64,000 bases of DNA from Algoriphagus alkaliphilus (GTDB lineage Bacteria; Bacteroidota; Bacteroidia; Cytophagales; Cyclobacteriaceae): NCBI RefSeq assembly GCF_900103735.1, contig NZ_FMXE01000019.1, forward strand, positions 29,077-93,076, given 5' to 3'. The translations under genes and the position numbers were made by a program. The notes below the pieces were generated by a model that was not told the DNA's origin, ran no database searches, and worked only from the letters and a program-made list of their open reading frames with translations. Below, one piece after another: positions 34,067 through 44,286 of this stretch; the first letter of the stretch is position 1, and every line of letters begins with the position of its first letter.

Positions 34067-34849
34067 ATGGCTAATAACAGCAACTCGTTTAAAGCAAAGT
34101 TCTACGGCAATTGGATGCCAAAAATCTACGGTATTGGTGCCTCTGTCGTAATTTTAGGTGCAATGTTTAAAATTCTGGATTGGCAATTTGCCAACATCAT
34201 GATCGGTGTTGGATTGACCACAGAAGCAATAATATTTTTTCTTTCTTCATTTGAGCCAAAAGCAGAAGAAATGGACTGGAGTAAAATTTATCCTGAACTT
34301 GCTGATGGAGGTTCTAAAAAGACCAAGGGAGACGATGTTTCTGCCAAATTGGATGACATGCTTGCAAAAGCTAAAATAGGCCCGGAATTGATAGAAAGCT
34401 TGGGTAAAGGGATGCAAAATTTAGCAACATCGGCAGAAAAAATGGGTAATCTTTCTGATGCTGCCGTTGCTACAAATGAGTATGCGACAAATGTAAAATC
34501 CGCTGCAAAGACTTTGGTGGATATGAATGCTTCTTATAGCAAAACCGCAGCAGCCCTTACCGAAATGTCTGCAGCTTCTCAGGATGCAAAAGCATACCAT
34601 ACTCAAGTTCAGAATGTAACTAAAAATCTTTCTGCACTGAATACAGTTTATGAAATGGAATTGCAGGATGCAAACAGCCATGTAAAGACATTGAATAAAT
34701 TCTACAGCAATATGACTTCAGCTATGCAAGGCTTGTCCGAAGCAGGTAAGGAAACTGAAGCATTTAAAAATGAATTGGTCAAGTTGAATCAAAACGTTAG
34801 CTCGCTTAATAAAATTTATGGCGGAATGCTTTCAGCCATGAAAGGTTAA
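34067..34849 (+). CDS. gldL: T9SS motor protein GldL (PorL)
   Basis: A 260-residue protein with two N-terminal transmembrane helices (IYGIGASVVILGAMFKIL and FANIMIGVGLTTEAIIFFLSSF). The glutamate in TTEAIIF matches the conserved intramembrane residue used in proton conduction by the GldL/GldM motor. The rest is a long cytoplasmic coiled coil with repeated SALNTVYEMEL-type segments. It lies 43 bp after gldK. Confidence 0.96.
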   Translation: MANNSNSFKAKFYGNWMPKIYGIGASVVILGAMFKILDWQFANIMIGVGLTTEAIIFFLSSFEPKAEEMDWSKIYPELADGGSKKTKGDDVSAKLDDMLAKAKIGPELIESLGKGMQNLATSAEKMGNLSDAAVATNEYATNVKSAAKTLVDMNASYSKTAAALTEMSAASQDAKAYHTQVQNVTKNLSALNTVYEMELQDANSHVKTLNKFYSNMTSAMQGLSEAGKETEAFKNELVKLNQNVSSLNKIYGGMLSAMKG

Positions 34850-34886
34850 TTAATCCCAAACATCTAAATAATAGATACTAAATAAG

Positions 34887-36485
34887 ATGGCAGGAGCTAA
34901 AGAGACACCTAGGCAGAGGATGATCGGAATGATGTACTTGGTATTGACGGCCCTTTTGGCCCTCCAAGTAAGTAATCAGATCCTTCAGAAGTTCGTTCTC
35001 ATCAACGATGGGATGGAAAGAACCTCACGGAATTATATTTCAAAAAACGAATCCTCTGTAGCTAATATTAAAGGAGCGGTAGAAGAGCAGGGAAATAACC
35101 CGAAAGATCTTCCAAAAGTAGGAGCTTCTCAAGCGGTTAGAAATGAGACGAAAGAAATTTTCTCGTATTTGGAAGACCTGAAACAGCAACTCATTACTCA
35201 GGCAAATGCAAAGAATGATGAAGGTAACTTTGTTAATTCCGCGTTGAAGAATACTGAAGTTCCGGGTAATTTATTTGCGAACAGCGGTAAAGGAGAAGAG
35301 TTGAAAGAAAAACTTAATAACTATCCCACTCAAATCTCAGGCATTCTGAATGGTATAGGAATTACAGGAATGACTTTTCCTCCAATTGCTCGGGATGCAA
35401 AAGATATTGAGCTATTTGCTAACGACAGAGAAGCTCGAAACAAGAGCTTTGTAAACCTCACGTTTGTAAAATCACCTGTTGGAGCGGTGTTGGCACTTAT
35501 TTCCCAATATCAAAATGAAGTCTTAAATATAGAAAGTGAGGCATTGAGCGAAATTGCCAAGTCAATAGGTACTTTCTATTTCAAAGCGGATATTTTGGAA
35601 GGTAAAATTGCTGCCGTTTCTAATGTGGTTGCAGCAGGCACCAAATTTCAAGGTGATATGTTTATCGCCTCTGCTTCATCTTCTGCAGCCCCGACGATGA
35701 CTTTGGGAGGACGTACAGTCCCTGTTGAAAATGGTTTTGGAAAAGTAGAGTTTACAGTGCCTCCTGCGGGAAGTTATGACGACAAGGGTCTTTCCAGACA
35801 ATTATTGAAGGGTGAAATTATCACCAATGTTGGAGGTGAAGATCAAGTGATTCCTGTTGAATACGAATATTTTGTAGCGCAGCCTATCATCAAAGTTTCT
35901 TCAGAAGTTGTTCAGCAGCTATATGCCGATTGTGCCAATGAATTATTGATTGAAGTTCCGGCTCTAGGCAACACCTATTCTCCTGACTTCAATGTGAGCA
36001 ATGGACAATCCATTAAAGGAAGTAAACCCGGTCAGATTACCGTGATTCCTGGAGGGTCAGGAAAAGTTACTATTGGCGTAAGCAGTGGTGGAAATAGAAT
36101 CGGTGACGTTGTGTTTGACATTAAGCCTGTTCCATTGCCTACGATTAAAGCTTTGGCAGCAAATGGATCTGAAATGGATGGAGCTGTTGCACACGCAATA
36201 AATGTTTTCAGTGGAATGAAGGTGGCTGCGGTTGCAGAACCAACGTTTGCAAGAACAATGTCGAAAGATTCCAATTTTGAAGTAACTGGGGGAGAACTTA
36301 TTCTCCTGAGAAGTGAGGTTCCAAGAGGTACAGTTCCAATTGGTGGTAGTATGCGAACACTACTAGAAAGTGCACGTCCTGGCGATGACATCGTAATCAG
36401 GGTAACACAAGTTACAAGAACAAATTTCAGAGGAAATAAAATCAACTCTGAACTAAGACAGATTATCCGACTTGCTGTTAAGTAA
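34887..36485 (+). CDS. gldM: T9SS motor protein GldM (PorM)
   Basis: A 532-residue protein with one N-terminal transmembrane helix (MIGMMYLVLTALLALQVSNQIL) and a long periplasmic part of several beta domains ending RQIIRLAVK, matching GldM. GldM dimers span the periplasm and couple the GldL proton motor to the GldK/GldN ring. It lies 37 bp after gldL. Confidence 0.96.
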   Translation: MAGAKETPRQRMIGMMYLVLTALLALQVSNQILQKFVLINDGMERTSRNYISKNESSVANIKGAVEEQGNNPKDLPKVGASQAVRNETKEIFSYLEDLKQQLITQANAKNDEGNFVNSALKNTEVPGNLFANSGKGEELKEKLNNYPTQISGILNGIGITGMTFPPIARDAKDIELFANDREARNKSFVNLTFVKSPVGAVLALISQYQNEVLNIESEALSEIAKSIGTFYFKADILEGKIAAVSNVVAAGTKFQGDMFIASASSSAAPTMTLGGRTVPVENGFGKVEFTVPPAGSYDDKGLSRQLLKGEIITNVGGEDQVIPVEYEYFVAQPIIKVSSEVVQQLYADCANELLIEVPALGNTYSPDFNVSNGQSIKGSKPGQITVIPGGSGKVTIGVSSGGNRIGDVVFDIKPVPLPTIKALAANGSEMDGAVAHAINVFSGMKVAAVAEPTFARTMSKDSNFEVTGGELILLRSEVPRGTVPIGGSMRTLLESARPGDDIVIRVTQVTRTNFRGNKINSELRQIIRLAVK

Positions 36486-36513
36486 TTGGATTTCGAAGTA
36501 AATAAAGAAAATT

Positions 36514-37329
36514 ATGAAACGATTTGTGCAACACATCTTCCTGGCAGTTTTGGTTGTCGTTGGATTGGTACCTCTTCGCACCAATGCCCAAGTGGCCACC
36601 AGTGTCACCCCATCAGGTTTTGGAGATCGTCAGTTCTCCATGGATACCATTTATTCAGCCAAGCGAATCAGGGATGATGATAAGATGTATCAAATCTCGG
36701 TTTGGCGTAGAATAGATTTGAGAGAAAAGTACAACCTCTCGCTCTATGGTTCAGGGGATAACAAAGCCAATGGGATTGTAACTCAGATTTATAAGGCTAT
36801 TGTTGATGAAAACGCATTTGAGGTATTTGCTGATCCGGAATTTTCCAAACCGCTCTCTATTGCACAGTTCCAGGACAATTTCTGGATTTCAGCAAATGGA
36901 GATTCAATCTTTTCTAAACAACTTTATTACCTGGATTTCAAAGAGGACTTTGTTTTTGATAAACATCATTCCCAACTCAAATTTGATATCAAATACATTG
37001 AATTGGTGATGCCCTCTCAAACAAATGCCAATGCGGGTCAAAAAACTGTGGGTTTTGTTCGATACAAGGATTTTGTCAATTATTTCAAAAGTCATCCAAC
37101 AGCCAGATGGCATAATTTTCAAAATATTTCAAAAAGCTTAACTTACGATGAAGCTTTTGAATCCAGATTATTCAGATCTGTAGTCAGAAGGTTTACTAAT
37201 CCGGATGAAGCCTTGATTGCTGATTTGGTTAAATCCGATCATCCTAATCCCGAAATGCAAGCTTATCTTAATTCGCTTGGATTCGAATACAAATTGTTAG
37301 AATTTGAAAACTCTCTTTGGGAGTGGTAA
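36514..37329 (+). CDS. gldN: T9SS ring protein GldN (PorN)
   Basis: A 271-residue exported protein (signal peptide ending RTNAQ) carrying the GldN-family pattern KRIRDDDKMYQISVWRRIDL and NPDEALIADLV. It partners GldK in the periplasmic ring. It lies 28 bp after gldM and is last of the block; a strong terminator follows at 37335. Confidence 0.94.
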   Translation: MKRFVQHIFLAVLVVVGLVPLRTNAQVATSVTPSGFGDRQFSMDTIYSAKRIRDDDKMYQISVWRRIDLREKYNLSLYGSGDNKANGIVTQIYKAIVDENAFEVFADPEFSKPLSIAQFQDNFWISANGDSIFSKQLYYLDFKEDFVFDKHHSQLKFDIKYIELVMPSQTNANAGQKTVGFVRYKDFVNYFKSHPTARWHNFQNISKSLTYDEAFESRLFRSVVRRFTNPDEALIADLVKSDHPNPEMQAYLNSLGFEYKLLEFENSLWEW

Positions 37330-37334
37330 AATAA

Positions 37335-37361
37335 AAAGGGGCTTAGGCCCCTTTATTTTTT
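37335..37361. terminator. Shared terminator of the gldKLMN and uvrC units
   Basis: AAAGGGGC (37335-37342), loop TTAG, GCCCCTTT (37347-37354), then a T-rich tract: an 8-bp perfect stem. On the minus strand the same stem is followed by TTATTTTA. The uvrC stop codon (37343-37345) lies in the loop. Confidence 0.92.
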
Positions 37362-39148
37362 TCCATCCATTCCAGGAGTGATTTCGCCCGGCTCATTCCG
37401 ATTACCTCAGTCAATTCTGCCTCACTCGCAGATTTTATGTTTTTTACTGATTTGAAATGTTTCAATAGTTTGTCGGCAGTATTTTCTCCAATCCCTAAAA
37501 TCCCGGTCAGCTGTGTCCCAAATGCATTTTTGCTTCTGACTTTGCGATGAAAAGTAATTGCAAATCGGTGTGCCTCATCGCGGATCCGCTGAAGTAATTT
37601 TAGACTTTCTGATTTTTTGTCGATGTGAATAGGATAGGAATCTCCCGGAAAATAGATTTCTTCCAATCGTTTGGCGATTCCGATGATTGGCATTCTTCCG
37701 TAGATTCCCAATTCCTGAAGCGCTTCGACTGCTGAGGATAATTGACCCTTGCCTCCATCGATTACAATAAGTTTCGGCAGTGGTTTTTCTTCCTCCATCA
37801 ATCGTTTGTAGCGTCTTCCGACGATTTCCTTCATACTCGCAAAATCGTTGGCTCCCTCCACCGTCTTGATGTGGTAGTGGCGGTATTCTTTGACAGTCGG
37901 TTTCCCTCCCATAAAGCATACCATGCTCGCTACAGGGCTTGTCCCCTGAATGTTCGAGTTGTCAAAACACTCAATGTGATCCGGAATTTCGGGAAGGCTT
38001 AGATCCTGCTGAAGTTGCCTGATGACTCTATCCTTTTTGTCTTGGTTAAGCCCTTGAAGCAGCGCTTTTTCATTTTTGTAATACAGCGCATTCTTGAGTG
38101 AAAGTTCGATAAGTTTCTTTTTATCCCCGATTTTTGGAACGCTTACATTGAGTCCCTCGATGGGATTTTCCAATTCAATATTGATCAGAATCTCATCTGC
38201 ATCACTTTGAAATTGATCTTGGAGATGAATCAGGGCTGTGATCAGTAACTCTTCATTGCTTTCATCCAATCGTTTTTTCAATTCCACATTTTTGGAAGTG
38301 ATCATCGCACCGTTCTTTACACGCATGAAGTTTACATAAGCGTATTTTTCATCTGTGACGATGGTGCAAACATCAAGGTTTTGGATGCTTTGACTGGTGA
38401 TGAGGGATTTGGATTGATATTTTTCCAAAAGATCCAATTTGTCTTTCATCTTTTGAGCCTTTTCAAACTCCAGATTCTCCGCCAAAGCTTGCATCTCCTG
38501 TTTGAAGTAGGTCTTTGGGACGCCAAGATTTCCTTTCAAAATATGTTTAGCCTGTTCTAAATCCTTGAGATAGGGGGCTTCCTTTTGTAAGCCAACGCAT
38601 GGTCCTTGGCAATTGCCGATATGATATTCCAGGCATACTTTGTATTTGCCCTCATCGATTTTGTAGTGGCTCAGGTCGAGTTTACAGGTACGGATGGTAA
38701 ATAAGTCACGGATGAGATCAAGAACATTGTTCATGGCCTTTACGCTTGCAAATGGCCCAAAGTAGGTTCCTCGCTTTGGGATGTGTTTGCGGGTTTGAAA
38801 AATGCGCGGGAAATTTTCCTTAGTGATAAGCAAATAAGGATAAGTCTTATCGTCCCTTAACAAAATGTTGTACCGGGGTTGACTTTTTTTGATGAGGTTA
38901 TTTTCAAGCAGCAGCGCATCAAGCTCACTGTCCACGATCGTGATTTCGATTTTTCGGATCTCCCTGACCATTCTTTTGGTCTTATGGTTTACTCCTGTAT
39001 TTTTATTGAAATAGCTGCTGACCCGCTTTTTTAGGCTTTTGGCTTTGCCTACATAGATCAATTCATTTTCCTCATTGAAATATTTATATACTCCCGGTTG
39101 ATCGGGGAGTTGCAGGTGTTCTTCCGGTAAAAAGGATGAGGATTGCAT
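37343..39148 (-). CDS. uvrC: Excinuclease ABC subunit C
   Basis: A 601-residue protein. The N-terminal GIY-YIG nuclease domain has PGVYKYFNEENELIYVGKAKSLKKRV. A UvrB-interaction motif region lies near residues 200-245 (AQKMKDKLDLLEKYQ). The endonuclease V-like domain has ECFDNSNIQGTSPVASMV, and the C-terminal helix-hairpin-helix pair has GIGENTADKLLKHF. It makes the two incisions in nucleotide excision repair. It is convergent with gldN. Confidence 0.97.
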   Translation of the reverse strand: MQSSSFLPEEHLQLPDQPGVYKYFNEENELIYVGKAKSLKKRVSSYFNKNTGVNHKTKRMVREIRKIEITIVDSELDALLLENNLIKKSQPRYNILLRDDKTYPYLLITKENFPRIFQTRKHIPKRGTYFGPFASVKAMNNVLDLIRDLFTIRTCKLDLSHYKIDEGKYKVCLEYHIGNCQGPCVGLQKEAPYLKDLEQAKHILKGNLGVPKTYFKQEMQALAENLEFEKAQKMKDKLDLLEKYQSKSLITSQSIQNLDVCTIVTDEKYAYVNFMRVKNGAMITSKNVELKKRLDESNEELLITALIHLQDQFQSDADEILINIELENPIEGLNVSVPKIGDKKKLIELSLKNALYYKNEKALLQGLNQDKKDRVIRQLQQDLSLPEIPDHIECFDNSNIQGTSPVASMVCFMGGKPTVKEYRHYHIKTVEGANDFASMKEIVGRRYKRLMEEEKPLPKLIVIDGGKGQLSSAVEALQELGIYGRMPIIGIAKRLEEIYFPGDSYPIHIDKKSESLKLLQRIRDEAHRFAITFHRKVRSKNAFGTQLTGILGIGENTADKLLKHFKSVKNIKSASEAELTEVIGMSRAKSLLEWMEKNKGA

Positions 39149-39158
39149 GGGTTAAAAT

Positions 39159-39185
39159 TAAAAAAACAGCCTGTGATTCAGGCTG
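39159..39185 (-). terminator. Intrinsic terminator of the PBP1A gene
   Basis: On the minus strand CAGCCTG, loop AATCA, CAGGCTG (39185-39167) forms a 7-bp perfect stem followed by eight T residues and AATTTT. Confidence 0.9.
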
Positions 39186-39220
39186 CTTTTCATGGTATGT
39201 ATTTTAAATAACTGACTAAT

Positions 39221-41524
39221 TCAGAAATCGTTCTTTTTGGCGTCATAATCAAAATCTGCAAATCGTTGACTTTCCTGTTCGTAGCGGTCACAATTAATCT
39301 CTATACTGAGCGGTCGATCAGGTCTTGGAAAGGAACCTTTGGTGTACCCTAAGCTCTTGTCTTCATAGACTTTGGCCATGAATTTGACCCATATCGGTCT
39401 TGCAGTACGGCCACCTTGACCTGCTGACCAATTTCTGAAGTGAATTGCCCGATCATCTCCACCAACCCAGGTACCGGAAACCAAGTCTTTGCTTACGCCC
39501 ATGTACCATCCGTCCGATGCATTTTGAGTGGTACCGGTTTTACCTCCAAGTTCATTTCCTTCTCGAAGTGTATAAGGAACTCCTTGACTCGTTCCCCCTC
39601 TCTCTTCAAATCCACCTCGAAGCATATACAACATCAAATAAGCGTGTTCTTCACTCATGGCAGGCTTTTTACGTGGGGTAAATTGCTGAATTACGTTTCC
39701 GTTTTTATCCTCTATGCGGTCTATGTAATAAGGTGTGGTATGTTCTCCTTGGTTTACAAATGTGCCAAATGCTCCGGTCATCTCGAATATGGACACATCA
39801 TTTACTCCCAAAGCCAGAGAAGGCACTTCTTCCAAATCACTGGTAATGCCAAGTCTTCTCGCTGTTTCGATTACAATCTTTGGACTCAATTTTTTCATCA
39901 TATATGCAGTAACCGAGTTTACAGATTCAGCCATTGCTTGCCTGATGGTCATTTTTTGATAGCTAAATTTACCGTCGGCATTAGAAGGACTCCAAGCTGG
40001 CTGACCGGGTATGTAGACTTCCACCGGTTGGTCGACCACTGAATAGCAAGGGCTGTAGCCATTTTCAATGGCTGCTGCGTAGACAAAGGGCTTAAAAGTT
40101 GATCCCGGCTGACGCTTAGCTTGCTTTACGTGGTCAAACTTGAAGTATTTGTGATCAATACCACCTACCCAGGCTTTGATGTGTCCGGTGTGGGGATCCA
40201 TGCTCATAAATCCGGCCTGAAGAAATTTCTTGTAGTATCGCATGGAATCCATGGTACTCATCAGGGTGTCGATTTCTCCATCCCAGGAAAAGACACGCAT
40301 TTTTTTCTTTTCGTTTAGCCTTAGATTAATCGAGTCGGTATCATCGCCATAGCGGACTTTAAGCAATCTGTAAGCTTCAGTCCGCTTTACTGCATTTTCG
40401 ATGAAGTTGGGAATGACTTGAAAGTTTTCGTCTATCCATGGGTCTCTGTTCCCCATTTCCTTGTAAAATGCCTGCTGAAGGACTGACATGTGTTCCTGAA
40501 CAGCTTCCTCAGCATAGCGCTGCATTCTGCTGTCTAGGGTGACATAGATTTTTAAGCCGTCTCCAAAAAGATCATAAGATGACCCGTCAGACTTGAGATT
40601 TTCTTTCGTCCACTTGATCAGGTCTGCTTTTACTATTTCTCTGAAATAGGTGGCAAGACCATGGTTTTGATTACGAACCCGGTAGTCAAGTTCGATCGGA
40701 AGCTTGGAAATTGAATCAAACTCTGTCTCAGTCAACAGCCCGTTTTTAGCCATTTGACCAAGAACGGTGTTCCTCCTTCTCAGTGAGTTCTCCGGATTGA
40801 AGACAGGACTGTAATAGGTCGGGGCTTTGAAAAGTCCTACCAAAACGGCTGACTCCTGAACAGACAACTCGGATGGTAGTTTATTGAAAAATGTTCCGGA
40901 GGCGGTTTTGATTCCGTAGGCATTGGAACCGAATTCAGAGGTATTGAGGTATAAAGTCAGGATTTCATCTTTGGTGTATGCTTTTTCCAACTGAGTAGCT
41001 ACAATCCACTCTTTGGTTTTGATGATCAGCATGCGAAGTCCCGGCACCGAACTCAGGATGCCTTGAGAAGCGTCAGTTCGGGTTTTGAAGAGGTTTTTTG
41101 CAGTCTGTTGGCTCAATGTTGATCCTCCACCTGCATCTTGACCCAATAAAATGGATTTGACAAACACGCGCATCATTGCAGTCATGTCAATTCCGGAGTG
41201 CTCCTCAAATCTCACATCTTCGGTTGCAACGAGAGCCTGAACTAAGTTGGGGGATAGTTCTTCGTATTTTACGGGGCTTCTATTTTCACGGGCATAAGTC
41301 CCCAATAGAAAACCATCCGCTGAATATAGCTCAGAGGCCAATTCACTTTCAGGATTTTCCAGAGCCTTGAAATCCGGTAAAGTCCCAAATAAACCGAGAA
41401 AATTCACACTGACCATCCAGACAAACAGGATGAAGAAAATCACCCCTCCGACGAAGGAAATCCAAAGGTATTTTATTGTTTTACCGACCCAAACAGGATT
41501 TGATGGTTTGGTATTTTTTTGCAT
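39221..41524 (-). CDS. mrcA: Class A penicillin-binding protein (PBP1A)
   Basis: A 767-residue bifunctional peptidoglycan synthase with one N-terminal transmembrane segment (IKYLWISFVGGVIFFILFV). The glycosyltransferase domain has ATEDVRFEEHSGID, GGSTLSQQTAKNLF and YTKDEILTLYLN. The transpeptidase domain has SxxK as STFK in PGSTFKPFVYA and KTG in GGKTGTTQNASDGWY. It acts at the outer face of the cytoplasmic membrane. A terminator follows at 39159-39185. The gene lies 7 bp downstream of the SprE/PorW-like gene, so the two may be co-transcribed. Confidence 0.93.
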   Translation of the reverse strand: MQKNTKPSNPVWVGKTIKYLWISFVGGVIFFILFVWMVSVNFLGLFGTLPDFKALENPESELASELYSADGFLLGTYARENRSPVKYEELSPNLVQALVATEDVRFEEHSGIDMTAMMRVFVKSILLGQDAGGGSTLSQQTAKNLFKTRTDASQGILSSVPGLRMLIIKTKEWIVATQLEKAYTKDEILTLYLNTSEFGSNAYGIKTASGTFFNKLPSELSVQESAVLVGLFKAPTYYSPVFNPENSLRRRNTVLGQMAKNGLLTETEFDSISKLPIELDYRVRNQNHGLATYFREIVKADLIKWTKENLKSDGSSYDLFGDGLKIYVTLDSRMQRYAEEAVQEHMSVLQQAFYKEMGNRDPWIDENFQVIPNFIENAVKRTEAYRLLKVRYGDDTDSINLRLNEKKKMRVFSWDGEIDTLMSTMDSMRYYKKFLQAGFMSMDPHTGHIKAWVGGIDHKYFKFDHVKQAKRQPGSTFKPFVYAAAIENGYSPCYSVVDQPVEVYIPGQPAWSPSNADGKFSYQKMTIRQAMAESVNSVTAYMMKKLSPKIVIETARRLGITSDLEEVPSLALGVNDVSIFEMTGAFGTFVNQGEHTTPYYIDRIEDKNGNVIQQFTPRKKPAMSEEHAYLMLYMLRGGFEERGGTSQGVPYTLREGNELGGKTGTTQNASDGWYMGVSKDLVSGTWVGGDDRAIHFRNWSAGQGGRTARPIWVKFMAKVYEDKSLGYTKGSFPRPDRPLSIEINCDRYEQESQRFADFDYDAKKNDF

Positions 41525-41530
41525 GGGATT

Positions 41531-44152
41531 TTACTTATATAGGGTTCGGAAGAAGGTTAGATATTCCTCCGTGTTTTTTGTTTTGTTGAGCGTCTGAAAA
41601 TTTTCGATCGAGATAAAGAAGGAATTGGTGCGGGCACTTTCCTGCAATCCTTCGGACTTAAACTCTTCTGAAAATTTCAAATAATATTCTTTTGCTTTTT
41701 CGGCGTTAGAAAACGGACTTATAATATAAATCGCATTTTCTTGGGTCATATTCATGTTGCCAGTCCTAAGCCGGGCATTTGGAAAACTTTTTGAGTGAAA
41801 ATTTTCAAGGTCCGCCAAGAGATTCTTTGCATTCTCGGATTCAGTTCGGGTCAAAGCGATCACAAAGATATGCGTTTGGGATTCGTTTAGCTTATAAGGA
41901 GAATCAGCCGGAACTACTTTTCCTGTATTTTCAGCCGCTTTATCTGCAAGAAGTTGGGTTGAGTCAATTGCGATACTTTCCTTTGGAGCTAAGGCGGCGA
42001 GTTCATCACTGCTTAGTAGAGGGCGGAGCATATTTCTTGCCAAACTGACCAAGGCCTCATCTTTCGTGTTTGCGATGTAAGACTCCAGTCTACTTTTGAA
42101 TCGATCTCTACTTTCCAACTTGCCTATCACCATAACATCGAGCAGGAGTAGTTTTTCAGTGTTTCTGGTCAATGGATATGCTTCCAGAGTCGTTCTGATC
42201 AATTGTTGGGCTTCCTGATATTGCCCTCCATAATAGGCGTTGTAAGCCCGTTCATACCCCTTGGAAGATTCAAGTGCAGCTAGATTTCCGGAGGCCGCAT
42301 TTGGGTTGTTGACGGAGTAAGTGTATTGCGATTCAGGATATTCCCTATTCAATCGGTTGATGTATTGCTCAAAATTTCCCTTGGAGTCTTTTTGTCCCAA
42401 GTAAAGCAGGTAATAAGCTTCAGGCTTACGTGTGGTCGTTGGATAATCCCGAATCAATGTTTCTAGATAATTGATACTTGGCTTTATTTCCTTCAAGTCG
42501 AAATACAGCAGTTTTCCAAGTTCAAAATACGATTCCTCCAACTCAGAATTTAGCAAAGAAATCTGTTCGGGGGTATTTGGGATTTTAGCCAATAGGCTTT
42601 CAATGGAAGGTAGGCCCGCTAAAATTTGGTTTTCAGAAGGCGACAGTGAATCGGTCGAACCCGTGGATTGCTGAGGTTGAATAGTCGTCTGAAAAATTGC
42701 AGACCTTCTTCTCCAATTATCCTGAATGGGGCGATTTCCCCAAACTCTGCTGAATTCAATTGCCCCCTGCTGCATGGCTACTCCATTGTCAAAGTAGAAA
42801 CTGGCACCGGGGTCTCTTCCACTAAAAGCCAAAAGGTTATTGAAAATATTCGAATTTTTGGGAGGTTCTTTGGCTTTTGCTTCTCTGATCAGTCTTTCTT
42901 CTTCGGCAGCAATAAAATTCTGGGCGATAGTCTGTTGTTCTTCAGGACTCAATCCTGCAATCATAGTGAGACTGTCATTGAGCTGTATCCGTTCCACATG
43001 GAATACGTATTGGTCCAAGGTTTTCTTTTGTTCCCGGATGGAAAGTGCAGTTGGATCATCTTCACGAATAAAGGTGAGCGCACTGTCCAGATAGTACTTT
43101 GTCGCTCTAAAATCCTTGAATTCCCGAAGATTAATCTCCGCCAGTTTTTGATAAATATATCCTTTGAGTCTCGGGTTGCTACCCGGTTCTTTGGCAGCTT
43201 GATGAAGCAAATCCAGCGTCAAAGGAATATCCCCCTGTTTTTCCTCAAAGAGTGCCCGCTCGTAGACGACTACATCTTTCAGATCACTATTTTTTGAATC
43301 TTTATAAAGTCCGTCATAGTAATTTCTGACTTTCCTCAAATCTTTTGAGGCGTTGAGTTCAGCTACTTGCTGCGCATAGAGCATAGCAAAAAAGCTCCGT
43401 TCGTAGGGAGGATTTCCTTCAAGAGATTTTCTGTAATAATCATAAGCCAGGGCGTCAAGTCCCTCGCGCTGATAGCGTTGGGCGAGAATAAAATTGATTC
43501 TGGACTTTTCCTTTTTATCCGGGGCATATCCTACGGCTCGATCCAATGCCCCAATGACTCCATTAGCGTCAGTGCGGCTTTCGTAATAATAAGCGAGTGT
43601 TTTAAACAACTGAAACCTGTTTTCTTCTGAAATCCCAGTCTCTTTGGACAAATAGTCAATCGTAAAATTTGCCTGCTCGTATTCCCGTCGATCTATATAG
43701 AGATGTAATAGGCTGATCAGTGCTTTGTGGCGGAGTGCTTTGTCTTTGCTATTGCTGTTGACATATTTGAAGGCATTGAGTGCATCGTCTTGTTGGGCTT
43801 GCAGGTAATCTATTTTACCGAGTAAGTAATAGCTGTCATCGACCCATTTGGCGATGCGGTGCCAATCGATGGCTTTTGAAGAAAGTTCTCGTGCCGAATC
43901 CAATTTTTCTTTATTCTGTTGGATGGTAGCAGAATCTATCGGGATGAAAACAGGTAATACCTGTGTGAAGTCTTCTTTATAATTTAAGAAAACTTGCTTT
44001 TCCACATCCCTGATTTTGACATCGGCAAGGTAATAGGCATTAAAGTGTGACGTAAGATTGTGAAATGCCCTGTTGGTAAAGGTGTTGCGCTCAGAGGAAC
44101 AGGCTCCGATAAAAATAACAATGACTACAGCCAGTCCGGAAAATCTTCTCAT
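41531..44152 (-). CDS. sprE: PorW/SprE-type TPR lipoprotein of the type IX secretion system
   Basis: An 873-residue lipoprotein (lipobox FIGAC, Cys18) rich in tetratricopeptide-like helices (for example DDSYYLLGKIDYLQAQQDDALNAFKYV). Its start (CSSERNTFTNRAFHNLTSHFNAYY) resembles the SprE/PorW family, which is required for T9SS function and linked to PorN/GldN. The start is ATG at 44152; a longer in-frame start at 44233 would place 27 polar residues before the signal peptide and is rejected. Identification is by pattern and by proximity to gldKLMN (about 4 kb away on the other strand). The symbol is tentative. Confidence 0.75.
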   Translation of the reverse strand: MRRFSGLAVVIVIFIGACSSERNTFTNRAFHNLTSHFNAYYLADVKIRDVEKQVFLNYKEDFTQVLPVFIPIDSATIQQNKEKLDSARELSSKAIDWHRIAKWVDDSYYLLGKIDYLQAQQDDALNAFKYVNSNSKDKALRHKALISLLHLYIDRREYEQANFTIDYLSKETGISEENRFQLFKTLAYYYESRTDANGVIGALDRAVGYAPDKKEKSRINFILAQRYQREGLDALAYDYYRKSLEGNPPYERSFFAMLYAQQVAELNASKDLRKVRNYYDGLYKDSKNSDLKDVVVYERALFEEKQGDIPLTLDLLHQAAKEPGSNPRLKGYIYQKLAEINLREFKDFRATKYYLDSALTFIREDDPTALSIREQKKTLDQYVFHVERIQLNDSLTMIAGLSPEEQQTIAQNFIAAEEERLIREAKAKEPPKNSNIFNNLLAFSGRDPGASFYFDNGVAMQQGAIEFSRVWGNRPIQDNWRRRSAIFQTTIQPQQSTGSTDSLSPSENQILAGLPSIESLLAKIPNTPEQISLLNSELEESYFELGKLLYFDLKEIKPSINYLETLIRDYPTTTRKPEAYYLLYLGQKDSKGNFEQYINRLNREYPESQYTYSVNNPNAASGNLAALESSKGYERAYNAYYGGQYQEAQQLIRTTLEAYPLTRNTEKLLLLDVMVIGKLESRDRFKSRLESYIANTKDEALVSLARNMLRPLLSSDELAALAPKESIAIDSTQLLADKAAENTGKVVPADSPYKLNESQTHIFVIALTRTESENAKNLLADLENFHSKSFPNARLRTGNMNMTQENAIYIISPFSNAEKAKEYYLKFSEEFKSEGLQESARTNSFFISIENFQTLNKTKNTEEYLTFFRTLYK

Positions 44153-44286
44153 TTCAGAATTTACCCAATTAGAATACCAAAATAGGCTTTTTAGCTTACT
44201 TACCGAACGACCATAAAGCCCAAATCGTACCATAACCTCAATTTGACATCCTTTTTACTGAAATTTTTAGATACTTTCACTTTACT

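Noticed and set aside
39440..40042. 200-residue plus-strand frame inside the PBP gene
   Set aside because: Antisense to a well supported penicillin-binding protein with intact catalytic motifs.
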